Positions 1 through 6,261 of a stretch of DNA of 6,975 bases are shown here, in pieces. Both the position numbers and the translations under genes were made by a program. Each line of letters begins with the position of its first letter. The stretch's first letter is position 1. Source of the stretch: CAYRJA01 sp964424455 (GTDB taxonomy: Bacteria; Bacteroidota; Bacteroidia; Chitinophagales; UBA10324); NCBI GenBank assembly GCA_964424455.1, contig CAYRJA010000127.1, positions 1-6,975 on the forward strand. Direction: 5' to 3'. Below the pieces are notes generated by a model that was not told the origin of the DNA, searched no databases, and was given only the letters and a program-made list of their open reading frames with translations.

Positions 1-93
1 GAAATGACGAGTTCAGACAATATCTCCTTAGAGTTTAGACCCGAAAGCCCTGAGATATCCTGTGGGTCGTGTAGTAAATTAAATTCAAACTTT

Positions 94-101
94 TATTTTC
101 G
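94..101 (+). promoter_or_regulatory. Weak candidate -7 promoter box for adk
   Basis: The bases TATTTTCG match the Bacteroidota -7 consensus TAnnTTTG at all but one fixed position and lie 18 bp before the adk ATG. A start site a few bases downstream would give a leader of roughly 12 nt. No TTTG-like -33 element is seen at the usual distance. In AT-rich intergenic DNA a one-mismatch hit can easily be chance, so the call is weak. Confidence 0.3.
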
Positions 102-119
102 CAGACAAAGTAAATTTAT

Positions 120-698
120 ATGTTGAATATTATTTTATTTGGGCCGCCGGGCAGCGGGAAGGGAACTCAGGCAGCTATGCTGAAAGAAAAGTATAATCTG
201 TTGCATATCAGCACAGGAGATATTTTCAGAAATGAAATAAAAAATCAAACTCCACTTGGACTGGAAGCAAAAAAATTTATGGACGCAGGGCAGTTAGTAC
301 CCGATGAAGTAACTATAAAAATGCTTGCCGGATTTATTGATAATAACACCACGGCTTCCACCAAAGGAATTATTTTCGATGGCTTTCCCCGCACGATTCC
401 GCAGGCAGAAGCTCTTGACAAATTTTTGTCCGGTAAAAAAATACCCGTAAACATTGTTCTATCGCTTGAAGTGAATGATGAAGAACTCATTCGCAGAATA
501 ATTAAGCGCGGAGCAACTTCCGGTCGCAGCGATGATGCGGATGAGAATGTTGCCAGAAAAAGATTGAATGTTTACCATCAGCAGACCTCCCCATTGGCAG
601 ACTATTACCGTAAACAGAATAAGTTTATAGCGTTAAACGGAGAAAAATCAATCGAGGAAACTTTTCTTCTTCTTAGCAATGAGTTGGATAAATTCTAA
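120..698 (+). CDS. adk: Adenylate kinase, short-lid form
   Basis: Adenylate kinase catalyses ATP + AMP = 2 ADP in the cytoplasm and keeps the adenylate pool balanced. The 192-residue protein opens with the P-loop GPPGSGKGT (residues 8-16). It then shows the AMP-site STGD (31-34) followed by R37, the PLG and GQLVPDE segments (45-63), and DGFPRT (87-92). The lid is the short version: RGATSGRSDD runs straight into the ENVARKRLNVY helix, with no zinc-binding insertion. About 190 residues is normal for the Bacteroidota enzyme. The ATG at 120 is chosen because it places the P-loop at the usual distance from the N-terminus. The preceding bases are A/T-rich without a Shine-Dalgarno sequence. dnaX follows after 27 bp on the same strand. 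No oddities were seen. Confidence 0.97.
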   Translation: MLNIILFGPPGSGKGTQAAMLKEKYNLLHISTGDIFRNEIKNQTPLGLEAKKFMDAGQLVPDEVTIKMLAGFIDNNTTASTKGIIFDGFPRTIPQAEALDKFLSGKKIPVNIVLSLEVNDEELIRRIIKRGATSGRSDDADENVARKRLNVYHQQTSPLADYYRKQNKFIALNGEKSIEETFLLLSNELDKF

Positions 699-710
699 CC
701 TCCAATTCTT

Positions 711-718
711 TATATTTG
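711..718 (+). promoter_or_regulatory. Candidate -7 promoter box for dnaX
   Basis: TATATTTG is an exact match to the Bacteroidota -7 consensus TAnnTTTG. It ends only 7 bp before the dnaX ATG at 726, so transcription from it would give a leaderless or nearly leaderless mRNA. The nearest upstream TTG (684-686) is 24 bp away, slightly outside the usual -33 spacing. This suggests dnaX can be transcribed independently of adk, although read-through from adk across the 27-bp gap is also possible. Confidence 0.5.
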
Positions 719-725
719 CTTCTGT

Positions 726-2465
726 ATGGATAGTTTCATTGTATCGGCTCGTAAATATCGCCCCGCACGGTTTGAAGATGTAATCGGTCAACCGCAGGTA
801 ACGCATACATTAAAAAATGCAATCCGTCAGAATCAGGTAGCACAGGCATTTTTGTTTTGTGGTCCTCGCGGCGTAGGTAAAACTACTTGTGCGCGTATCC
901 TTGCAAAAGTGATTAACTGCGAAAACATTACTCCGGATATTGAAGCATGCAATGAGTGTACTTCCTGTAAGTCGTTCAATGAAAATGCATCCTTTAATGT
1001 TCATGAACTGGATGCTGCCAGTAATAATTCGGTAGATGACATCCGTAATCTGATTGATCAGGTTAGGTATGCACCACAGACGGGGAAGAAAAAGATTTAC
1101 ATCATTGATGAGGTGCACATGCTTTCGCAGGCAGCTTTTAATGCCTTTCTGAAAACACTGGAAGAGCCGCCGCCTTACGCCATCTTTATTTTGGCAACCA
1201 CAGAAAAGCACAAAATCATTCCGACTATTTTATCGCGCTGTCAGATTTTTGATTTCAACAGAATCAAAGTGGAAGACATGGCAAACTATCTTGCTGTGAT
1301 TGCCAAGCGTGAAAATATTAAAGCGGAACCGGACGCACTTCATATCATTGCACAGAAGGCAGACGGAGCATTGCGTGATGCGCTCAGTATCTTCGATCGT
1401 ATCAGCATTTTTTCCAATGGAAACATCTCTTACATAGATGTACTGAATAATCTGAATGTGTTAGACTACGATTATTTCTTCCGTGTAACAGATAATTTTC
1501 TACAGGAAGATATTTCAAGCTCATTGCTCACGCTCAATGAAATTTTTCAGAAAGGGTTTGAAGGAGATAATTTCCTGTCAGGGCTTGGTGAACATTTCAG
1601 AAGTTTATTAGTTTGTAAAGACTCTGTTACACTTCAGTTATTGGAAACTTCAGAAAATCTAAAAAACCGTTATAGTCAGCAGGCAAAATACACTCCACAA
1701 TCTTTTTTGCTTACCGGGTTAAACCTGATTAATGAAGGTGAAATAAACCTTCGCAGTAGTCGTAACAAAAGATTAGCAGTGGAGTTAGTGTTGATGAAGT
1801 TGTGCTACATGCTTTCAGCTATCAAGGCAGCAAAGAACGTCTTGCCTGAAACAGAAGTAAAAAAAAACTTAATACCTGAACAGGCAAAAGAGAGTGTTAC
1901 AGTTCTGACGGAGAAACCGGAAACCTATCAATCAACGGCAGTCCCCATGGAGAAAAATACCTCACCGGCTTCAGCGAAAAGTAACACCGTAGCGATTCCG
2001 GTCTCGTTGAATGATATAAAAAAAACTATTTCTCAATCGAAGCCTGTTGCAGAATTAACTGAAGAAGAACCGGAAGAAAACACTGAACCCATTGATGTTA
2101 CATACTTTAATGTTGTATTCAGGAAGTATTTAGATAAACTGCAAAAGGACGGCAAGTTTTCTGTTTTGGAAGTGTTACATTCATTTCCGCCTGAAATTAC
2201 CAACGACAAAACTATCCTGATAACAGTAAGCAATCAGACTTATCATAACTTTATAGATAACGAACGCAATACCATGATAGAGTTTCTGAAAAAAGAAATG
2301 AACAGAAAATCACTGGAATTGATTATTAAGATTGATAAATCAAAATCAAAATCAGAAACAGAGAAACGACCTTACACTGCACAGGAAAAGTTCGACTTTC
2401 TTGTTCAGAAAAATCCTAAGTTGAAAGACTTAAAAGACAAACTGAAATTGGAGTTAGATTATTAA
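726..2465 (+). CDS. dnaX: DNA polymerase III subunit gamma/tau (clamp loader ATPase)
   Basis: This is the motor subunit of the DNA polymerase III clamp loader, which uses ATP to load the sliding clamp; the longer tau form also links polymerase and helicase. Of 579 residues, 1-364 form the clamp-loader core. It carries Walker A GPRGVGKT (46-53), four zinc-site cysteines (C65, C75, C78, C81), Walker B IYIIDEVH (124-131), the TTE sensor (158-160) and the SRC arginine finger (170-172). Domain III ends near residue 364 (ELVLMKLCYML). A low-complexity Lys/Glu/Pro/Ser linker of about 110 residues follows, then a C-terminal domain from about residue 470 that ends in an acidic LELDY tail like those I associate with Bacteroidota DnaX. 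An A9 run at codons 378-381 may split expression into tau and a short gamma. The ATG at 726 gives the standard N-terminus SARKYRPARFEDVIGQ. Confidence 0.97.
   Translation: MDSFIVSARKYRPARFEDVIGQPQVTHTLKNAIRQNQVAQAFLFCGPRGVGKTTCARILAKVINCENITPDIEACNECTSCKSFNENASFNVHELDAASNNSVDDIRNLIDQVRYAPQTGKKKIYIIDEVHMLSQAAFNAFLKTLEEPPPYAIFILATTEKHKIIPTILSRCQIFDFNRIKVEDMANYLAVIAKRENIKAEPDALHIIAQKADGALRDALSIFDRISIFSNGNISYIDVLNNLNVLDYDYFFRVTDNFLQEDISSSLLTLNEIFQKGFEGDNFLSGLGEHFRSLLVCKDSVTLQLLETSENLKNRYSQQAKYTPQSFLLTGLNLINEGEINLRSSRNKRLAVELVLMKLCYMLSAIKAAKNVLPETEVKKNLIPEQAKESVTVLTEKPETYQSTAVPMEKNTSPASAKSNTVAIPVSLNDIKKTISQSKPVAELTEEEPEENTEPIDVTYFNVVFRKYLDKLQKDGKFSVLEVLHSFPPEITNDKTILITVSNQTYHNFIDNERNTMIEFLKKEMNRKSLELIIKIDKSKSKSETEKRPYTAQEKFDFLVQKNPKLKDLKDKLKLELDY
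1859..1867 (+). other. A9 run in dnaX: candidate gamma/tau slippage site
   Basis: Nine consecutive A's are read as GTA AAA AAA AAC (residues 378-381). They contain the heptamer A AAA AAC in the frame that favours -1 slippage. In the -1 frame (or with one extra A in the mRNA) translation ends at TGA 1877-1879, giving a product of about 384 residues. In the +1 frame (one A fewer) it ends at TAA 1870-1872, giving about 381 residues. Both products would stop about 20 residues after domain III, as a gamma subunit should. TTGCCTG (1842-1848) can pair with CAGGCAA (1881-1887) around the site. E. coli uses ribosomal frameshifting and Thermus uses transcriptional slippage at A-runs in dnaX. That this run is used is inferred. 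Confidence 0.5.
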
Positions 2466-2489
2466 CTCGCTTAGAGAAGAAATATCTTC

Positions 2490-2497
2490 TATTTTTG
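2490..2497 (+). promoter_or_regulatory. Candidate -7 promoter box for the E2 gene
   Basis: TATTTTTG is an exact match to TAnnTTTG. It lies in the 57-bp gap between the dnaX stop and the E2 start, 25 bp before the ATG, which would give a leader of roughly 20 nt. No TTG is found 17-23 bp upstream to serve as a -33 element. The box suggests that the E2 gene is transcribed separately from the replication gene before it. Confidence 0.45.
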
Positions 2498-2522
2498 ACC
2501 TCAATAAAAAATTAGTTCAGTA

Positions 2523-3758
2523 ATGGCAGAAGTTGTTAGAATGCCCCACATGAGTGACACGATGACGGAAGGTGTGATTGTAGCATGGCATAAGAAAGTA
2601 GGGGATAAAGTGAAGACCGGCGACATCCTTGCCGAGATTGAAACGGACAAAGCGGTTATGGAATTTGAAAGTTTTCAGGAAGGAACGCTTTTATATATCG
2701 GCGCTGAAAAAGGGAAAGCGGTTCCGGTTGATTCAGTGATAGCAGTGATTGGAAAAGAAGGCGAAGATTATAAAGCTGCACTGGGAAATTCAGGAAGCGC
2801 TGCGAAGCCGGCTGCTGCAAAAGAAACAAAGCCCGAAGCAACACCAACAACAAATACTACGACCACTACGTCAACTACGGCTGCTGTAACAGATACAGGA
2901 AGAACAAAAATATCTCCCTTAGCTAAAAAAATGGCTACAGATGCAGGAATTAATCTTGCACAGGTAAAAGGTTCAGGTGATGACGGGAGAATTGTAAAAC
3001 GGGATATTGAAGCATTCCTGACCGGCGCTCCTAAATCAGCACAGCCGGCAGCTGTTACACCATTTGTAGCAGGTAAAGAAAGCTATGAAGATGTTCCGCT
3101 GTCACAGATGCGTAAAACCATTGCACGCCGGTTAGCTGAAAGTAAATTCTCTGCTCCACATTTCTATCTGACCATGGAAATCAATATGGATAAGATGATA
3201 GATGCACGCCGGCAACTCAATGAGTTTTCAGGACAAAAAGTTTCTTTCAATGATATTGTGATTAAGGCGGCTGCATTGTCGCTTCGCAAAAACCCGAAAG
3301 TAAATTCTTCGTGGCTGGGCGATAAGATTCGCTACAACCATCACATTCATATCGGTATGGCAGTAGCCATTGAGGACGGATTAATTGTTCCGGTAATAAA
3401 ATTTGCCGACCAGAAGTCTCTTGTGCAAATCAGTGCGGAAGCAAAAGTGTTAGGAACAAAAGCCAAAGAAAGAAAACTTCAGCCGAGTGATTGGGAAGGA
3501 AACACATTCAGCATTTCTAATCTGGGTATGATGGATATAGAAGAGTTTACTGCAATTATTAACCCACCCGATTCCTGCATCTTAGCTGTAGGAAGAATTA
3601 AAGAAGTACTGACCTTAGATAACGGAAATGTAAAAACAACTAATGTGATGAAGGTTACTCTCTCCTGCGACCATCGTGCAGTGGACGGAGCTACCGGAAC
3701 ATTGTTTTTACAAACGCTGAAAGGTTATCTGGAAAGTCCGGTCAGTCTGATGCTTTAA
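2523..3758 (+). CDS. pdhC: Pyruvate dehydrogenase E2, dihydrolipoamide acetyltransferase
   Basis: E2 forms the core of the pyruvate dehydrogenase complex and moves the acetyl group from lipoyl-lysine to CoA. The 411 residues read in order: one lipoyl domain (1-80) with the lipoylated lysine K43 in EIETDKAVME; an Ala/Pro/Thr-rich flexible linker (about 90-127); a peripheral subunit-binding domain (129-165, ISPLAKKMATDAGI to GRIVKRDIEAFL); a second short linker; and the catalytic domain (about 186-411) with the active-site motif DHRAVDG, H384 and D388. FSISNLGMMDIEEFTAIINP and PPDSCILAVGRI are typical of the pyruvate enzyme, but a related 2-oxo acid complex cannot be fully excluded. One lipoyl domain makes it short. 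No E1 or E3 gene is in the window. The ATG at 2523 gives the standard start of the lipoyl domain. Confidence 0.93.
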   Translation: MAEVVRMPHMSDTMTEGVIVAWHKKVGDKVKTGDILAEIETDKAVMEFESFQEGTLLYIGAEKGKAVPVDSVIAVIGKEGEDYKAALGNSGSAAKPAAAKETKPEATPTTNTTTTTSTTAAVTDTGRTKISPLAKKMATDAGINLAQVKGSGDDGRIVKRDIEAFLTGAPKSAQPAAVTPFVAGKESYEDVPLSQMRKTIARRLAESKFSAPHFYLTMEINMDKMIDARRQLNEFSGQKVSFNDIVIKAAALSLRKNPKVNSSWLGDKIRYNHHIHIGMAVAIEDGLIVPVIKFADQKSLVQISAEAKVLGTKAKERKLQPSDWEGNTFSISNLGMMDIEEFTAIINPPDSCILAVGRIKEVLTLDNGNVKTTNVMKVTLSCDHRAVDGATGTLFLQTLKGYLESPVSLML

Positions 3759-3767
3759 CCGGAGAAA

Positions 3768-3787
3768 GATGAGGTGAATACTTCATC
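3768..3787 (+). terminator. Small hairpin between converging genes
   Basis: GATGAGGT (3768-3775) pairs with ACTTCATC (3780-3787) across a GAAT loop, forming an 8-bp stem with one G-U pair when read on the plus strand. It starts 10 bp after the E2 stop and lies about 30 bp beyond the transketolase stop on the other strand. The following bases, TGTTTATAA, are only weakly T-rich, so this is a modest terminator candidate for the E2 transcript. On the minus strand the wobble becomes a C-A mismatch. Confidence 0.35.
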
Positions 3788-3815
3788 TGTTTATAATCCT
3801 GTTTACTGTAACAGC

Positions 3816-4778
3816 TTATTTGTGGGCTATCACTTTCATTACGGCATCTACTATATTAGGAGTGTCAATACCGTATTTCTTCATCAGTTCCTCCGGTTTG
3901 CCGCTTTCACCGAAAGTATCTTTCACCGCTACCATTTCTATTGGTGTGGGTTGGGTTCTGGAAAGATAACCGGCGATAGTTTCTCCTAAGCCACCAAATA
4001 TATTGTGCTCTTCTGCTGTTACAGCACATTTGGTTTTTGTAACAGATTCAAGTACTGCTTTTTCATCTAAGGGTTTAATCGTGTGAATATTGATGACTTC
4101 ACACGAAATATCTTTTTCAGCTAAAATTTTTGCTGCTTCAATTGCTTTCCATACTAAATGTCCGCAGGCAAAAACAGAAACATCTTTTCCCTCTGCTAAA
4201 ATCTGTGCTTTACCAATTTTGAAATCCTGATTTTCTGCTGTGAAGTTTGCCACCTTAGGTCTTCCGAAGCGTAAATAAACGGGACCTTTATAGTCGGCAA
4301 TAGCAATGGTAGCTGCTTTAGTCTGGTTGTAATCACAAGGAACAATTACGGTCATACCCGGCAGCATCTTCATTAAGCCGATGTCTTCTAATATTTGATG
4401 AGTGGCTCCATCCTCGCCGAGGGTAAGCCCTGCGTGAGAAGCACAGATTTTCACATTCTTTCCTGAGTAAGCAATGGACTGACGAATCTGGTCGTAAACT
4501 CTTCCGGTAGAGAAGTTGGCAAAAGTTCCGGTGTAGGGAATTTTTCCTCCAACGGTTAATCCGGCAGCAATACCCATCATATTGGCTTCTGCAATACCCA
4601 CCTGAACAAACCGTTCAGGGAATGCCTTGATGAAATCATTCATCTTCAGTGAACCGGCGAGGTCGGCAGTGAGTGCAACTACATTTGGATTTTTCTTTCC
4701 TACTTCATAAAGTCCCACACCAAATCCGCCGCGTGTTTCCTTTTTATCTTTATCAGTGTATTGTGCTAATGTTGACAT
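3816..4778 (-). CDS. Transketolase, C-terminal subunit
   Basis: This is the pyrimidine-binding plus C-terminal half of a thiamine diphosphate transketolase (320 residues). With a separate N-terminal subunit it would carry out the two-carbon ketol transfers of the non-oxidative pentose phosphate pathway. Visible motifs are LTADLAGS (36-43), VGIAEANMMG with the presumed cofactor-activating glutamate E64, and TGTFANFSTGRVYDQIR (83-99). HAGLTLGEDGATHQ (115-128) has H115 and H127 at the usual substrate-site places, and PVYLRFGRP follows further on. The swivel domain occupies about 190-320. The N-terminal half with the diphosphate-binding GDG motif is not in this ORF or anywhere in the window. Split transketolases are common in Bacteroidota, usually with both halves adjacent, but here the upstream neighbour is a VWA gene. 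A pyruvate dehydrogenase E1 beta or DXS-like identity was considered and fits less well. Confidence 0.92.
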   Translation of the reverse strand: MSTLAQYTDKDKKETRGGFGVGLYEVGKKNPNVVALTADLAGSLKMNDFIKAFPERFVQVGIAEANMMGIAAGLTVGGKIPYTGTFANFSTGRVYDQIRQSIAYSGKNVKICASHAGLTLGEDGATHQILEDIGLMKMLPGMTVIVPCDYNQTKAATIAIADYKGPVYLRFGRPKVANFTAENQDFKIGKAQILAEGKDVSVFACGHLVWKAIEAAKILAEKDISCEVINIHTIKPLDEKAVLESVTKTKCAVTAEEHNIFGGLGETIAGYLSRTQPTPIEMVAVKDTFGESGKPEELMKKYGIDTPNIVDAVMKVIAHK

Positions 4779-4793
4779 TGGGTTTATTTAGTT

Positions 4794-4860
4794 GTCATTC
4801 TGAGTGAAGCGAAGAATCTATTTTTTAGTGTTACAGATGTTTCTCTTCGCTCAGCATGAC
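4794..4860. repeat. REP-like imperfect palindrome
   Basis: Two 26-bp arms, 4794-4819 and 4835-4860, are inverted copies matching at 21 of 26 positions around a 15-bp centre. The left arm contains GAGTGAAGCGAAGAATCT and the right arm ends CTCAGCATGAC. Each arm begins GTCAT on its own strand. The sequence resembles short dispersed palindromes with a GAGCGAAGCGAAGAATCT core that I recall from many bacterial genomes; I could not verify copy number here. It begins 3 bp beyond the VWA stop codon and ends 15 bp before the transketolase start, so it fills nearly the whole intergenic space. In the minus-strand mRNA it would form a long stem-loop. Confidence 0.8.
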
Positions 4861-4863
4861 AGG

Positions 4864-6261
4864 TTAAAGTCTTATGGAAGAGTTTCCGCCACTTGTAATG
4901 GTAAAAGTCTTTTCCATTGTATCAGTAGTTCGTTTAGAAAATTTTGGTTTAAAGATTACTTTGTATGTGCCAGGCTGTAAAGCTATGGTTTCGTTTCCAC
5001 CATTTTCACCGAGCGTACAAAGTTTTTTCAACTCATTGTTCTCAATGGTAAAAATAGCTCCGAAACCGGGCGCTGGCTTCATTACTGTTAATATTCCTGG
5101 TGTAGGAATTTCAATAGTAGTGGTTTTACTCTGCGATATATCTACATTTGGAATGAGTGTGCGTGGCAGTGTGAGAAATTCCAGATCATATTTTCCGGTA
5201 AGATATTTATCGGTAGCATCAATATTCTGAACTTTGAGGGTGCTCAAATCTCCTGTACGGCGGACAAGGCATTTGATTTTATTATTGATGTTGTTGTAAA
5301 TAGTGGCGCTCTGTAATTTCAGATAAAGATAACCCTGCGGAGCAGGAACATTAATGATGTTATTTTTCCCTTGTTCGATAACAATATTCTTTCGCTCTAT
5401 TTCAGGGGTGGTATGAACTATCATGTTGTAATTCATTACAGGATCGAGCGTAAGCGTATCGGAAATTCCTTTGTAGCTGATAGTATGAACATAATCGTAG
5501 CGGGGAATATCTCCTGAAGTATCATAGAAGGTCATGTCCACATCTGTTTCAACCGGACGACCTTGCTGGTCGAGCAAATTCACCTGCACATAAACGGGGT
5601 TCAAAACCTTTTGAACAGCCAAACTTATTGCTTGCCTGAAACCATCCGGGTCAAGCGCGTTGAAAAATGATCCGATACAATCTAATTTATCGAGTGATGA
5701 CTCGTCCACTTTAGCGCCAATTATAAACGGGCGGAGAACAATGCCAATCTTTTGTAGTGAAAGTGATATGGCACACGGATCACCACCACAGGATTCTTCT
5801 CCGTCGGTAATCAGAATGATGATGTTTCTGACATTCGGTTCAACCGGAAAATCATTTGCTGCTTTTTGTAGTGAAAGGGCGATAGGTGTAATACCTTTTG
5901 GTGAAATCCGACTGAGTGCTTCTTTGAGTTGCAAAAGATTATTAGCGCCGAATGGGACTAATAGCCGCGAATCGCTGCAATCATTGAGTGAAGTGACAGA
6001 CTGGTCGCCATAAACGCGTAATGCAATTTCCAGATTGGGTTTTCTTTTCAGCGTATCCATTATCTCCTCAAGTGTTTTCTTTGCGGTTTCCATTCTTGTG
6101 GTAGCGCCACTGCCCCAGGGATTCATCATACTGTAAGAAGCATCTAAGAGGAAAAGTATTCTTGTTTTCTGTTTTGAGGAAGAGGTTGTCTGGGAAAAAG
6201 AAATTTCATGGCTTAAAATAAACCCAACGATAAGAATAATATGGAGGATGTTCTTTCTCAC
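4864..6261 (-). CDS. Secreted von Willebrand factor A protein with three PEGA-like repeats
   Basis: This 465-residue exported protein has unknown function. Residues 1-23 are a signal peptide (lysine near the start, ILHIILIVGFIL core, likely cut before Q24), so it should reach the periplasm or outer surface. Residues 33-220 are a VWA domain with a complete metal-ion site: DASYS (D40, S42, S44), T125 in GITP and D153 in ITDGEE. C158 and C163 (SCGGDPC), with C95 and C195, could form disulphides. The remaining half (about 223-465) is beta-rich and reads as three repeats (about 223-309, 310-388, 389-465), each ending in a Y-x-hydrophobic strand and an I-x-x-x-K-x-x-x-I-x-hydrophobic-P-x-P turn, like PEGA surface domains. 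It starts at GTG 6261, and GTGA overlaps the stop of the upstream paralogue, implying translational coupling. VWA domains usually bind protein partners; the partner here is unknown. Confidence 0.9.
   Translation of the reverse strand: MRKNILHIILIVGFILSHEISFSQTTSSSKQKTRILFLLDASYSMMNPWGSGATTRMETAKKTLEEIMDTLKRKPNLEIALRVYGDQSVTSLNDCSDSRLLVPFGANNLLQLKEALSRISPKGITPIALSLQKAANDFPVEPNVRNIIILITDGEESCGGDPCAISLSLQKIGIVLRPFIIGAKVDESSLDKLDCIGSFFNALDPDGFRQAISLAVQKVLNPVYVQVNLLDQQGRPVETDVDMTFYDTSGDIPRYDYVHTISYKGISDTLTLDPVMNYNMIVHTTPEIERKNIVIEQGKNNIINVPAPQGYLYLKLQSATIYNNINNKIKCLVRRTGDLSTLKVQNIDATDKYLTGKYDLEFLTLPRTLIPNVDISQSKTTTIEIPTPGILTVMKPAPGFGAIFTIENNELKKLCTLGENGGNETIALQPGTYKVIFKPKFSKRTTDTMEKTFTITSGGNSSIRL

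Noticed and set aside
810..1211. 133-residue open frame on the minus strand inside dnaX
   Set aside because: It lies wholly within the conserved ATPase core of dnaX, its translation resembles no family I know, and it is best explained as a shadow frame.
1874..1884. Short CCTGAACAGG hairpin just after the A9 run as a frameshift stimulator
   Set aside because: A 4-bp stem with a 2-base loop is too small and lies too close to the slip site to act as a convincing stimulator; the longer 1842-1848/1881-1887 pairing is noted instead.
3774..3989. 71-residue plus-strand frame after the E2 gene
   Set aside because: Most of it overlaps the transketolase C-terminus in antisense, and its aromatic-rich translation has no recognisable motif.
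3816..4778. Pyruvate dehydrogenase E1 beta subunit, suggested by the neighbouring E2 gene
   Set aside because: The HAGLTLGEDGATHQ and GTFANFSTGRVYDQIR motifs are those of transketolase. The E1 beta signatures I would expect around the glutamate (E-x-G-I-x-G with following GLRP) are absent, and the gene is on the opposite strand from E2.
5660..6013. 117-residue plus-strand frame inside the VWA domain
   Set aside because: It is antisense to the conserved metal-site region and has low-complexity, non-protein-like composition, so it is a shadow of the VWA gene.
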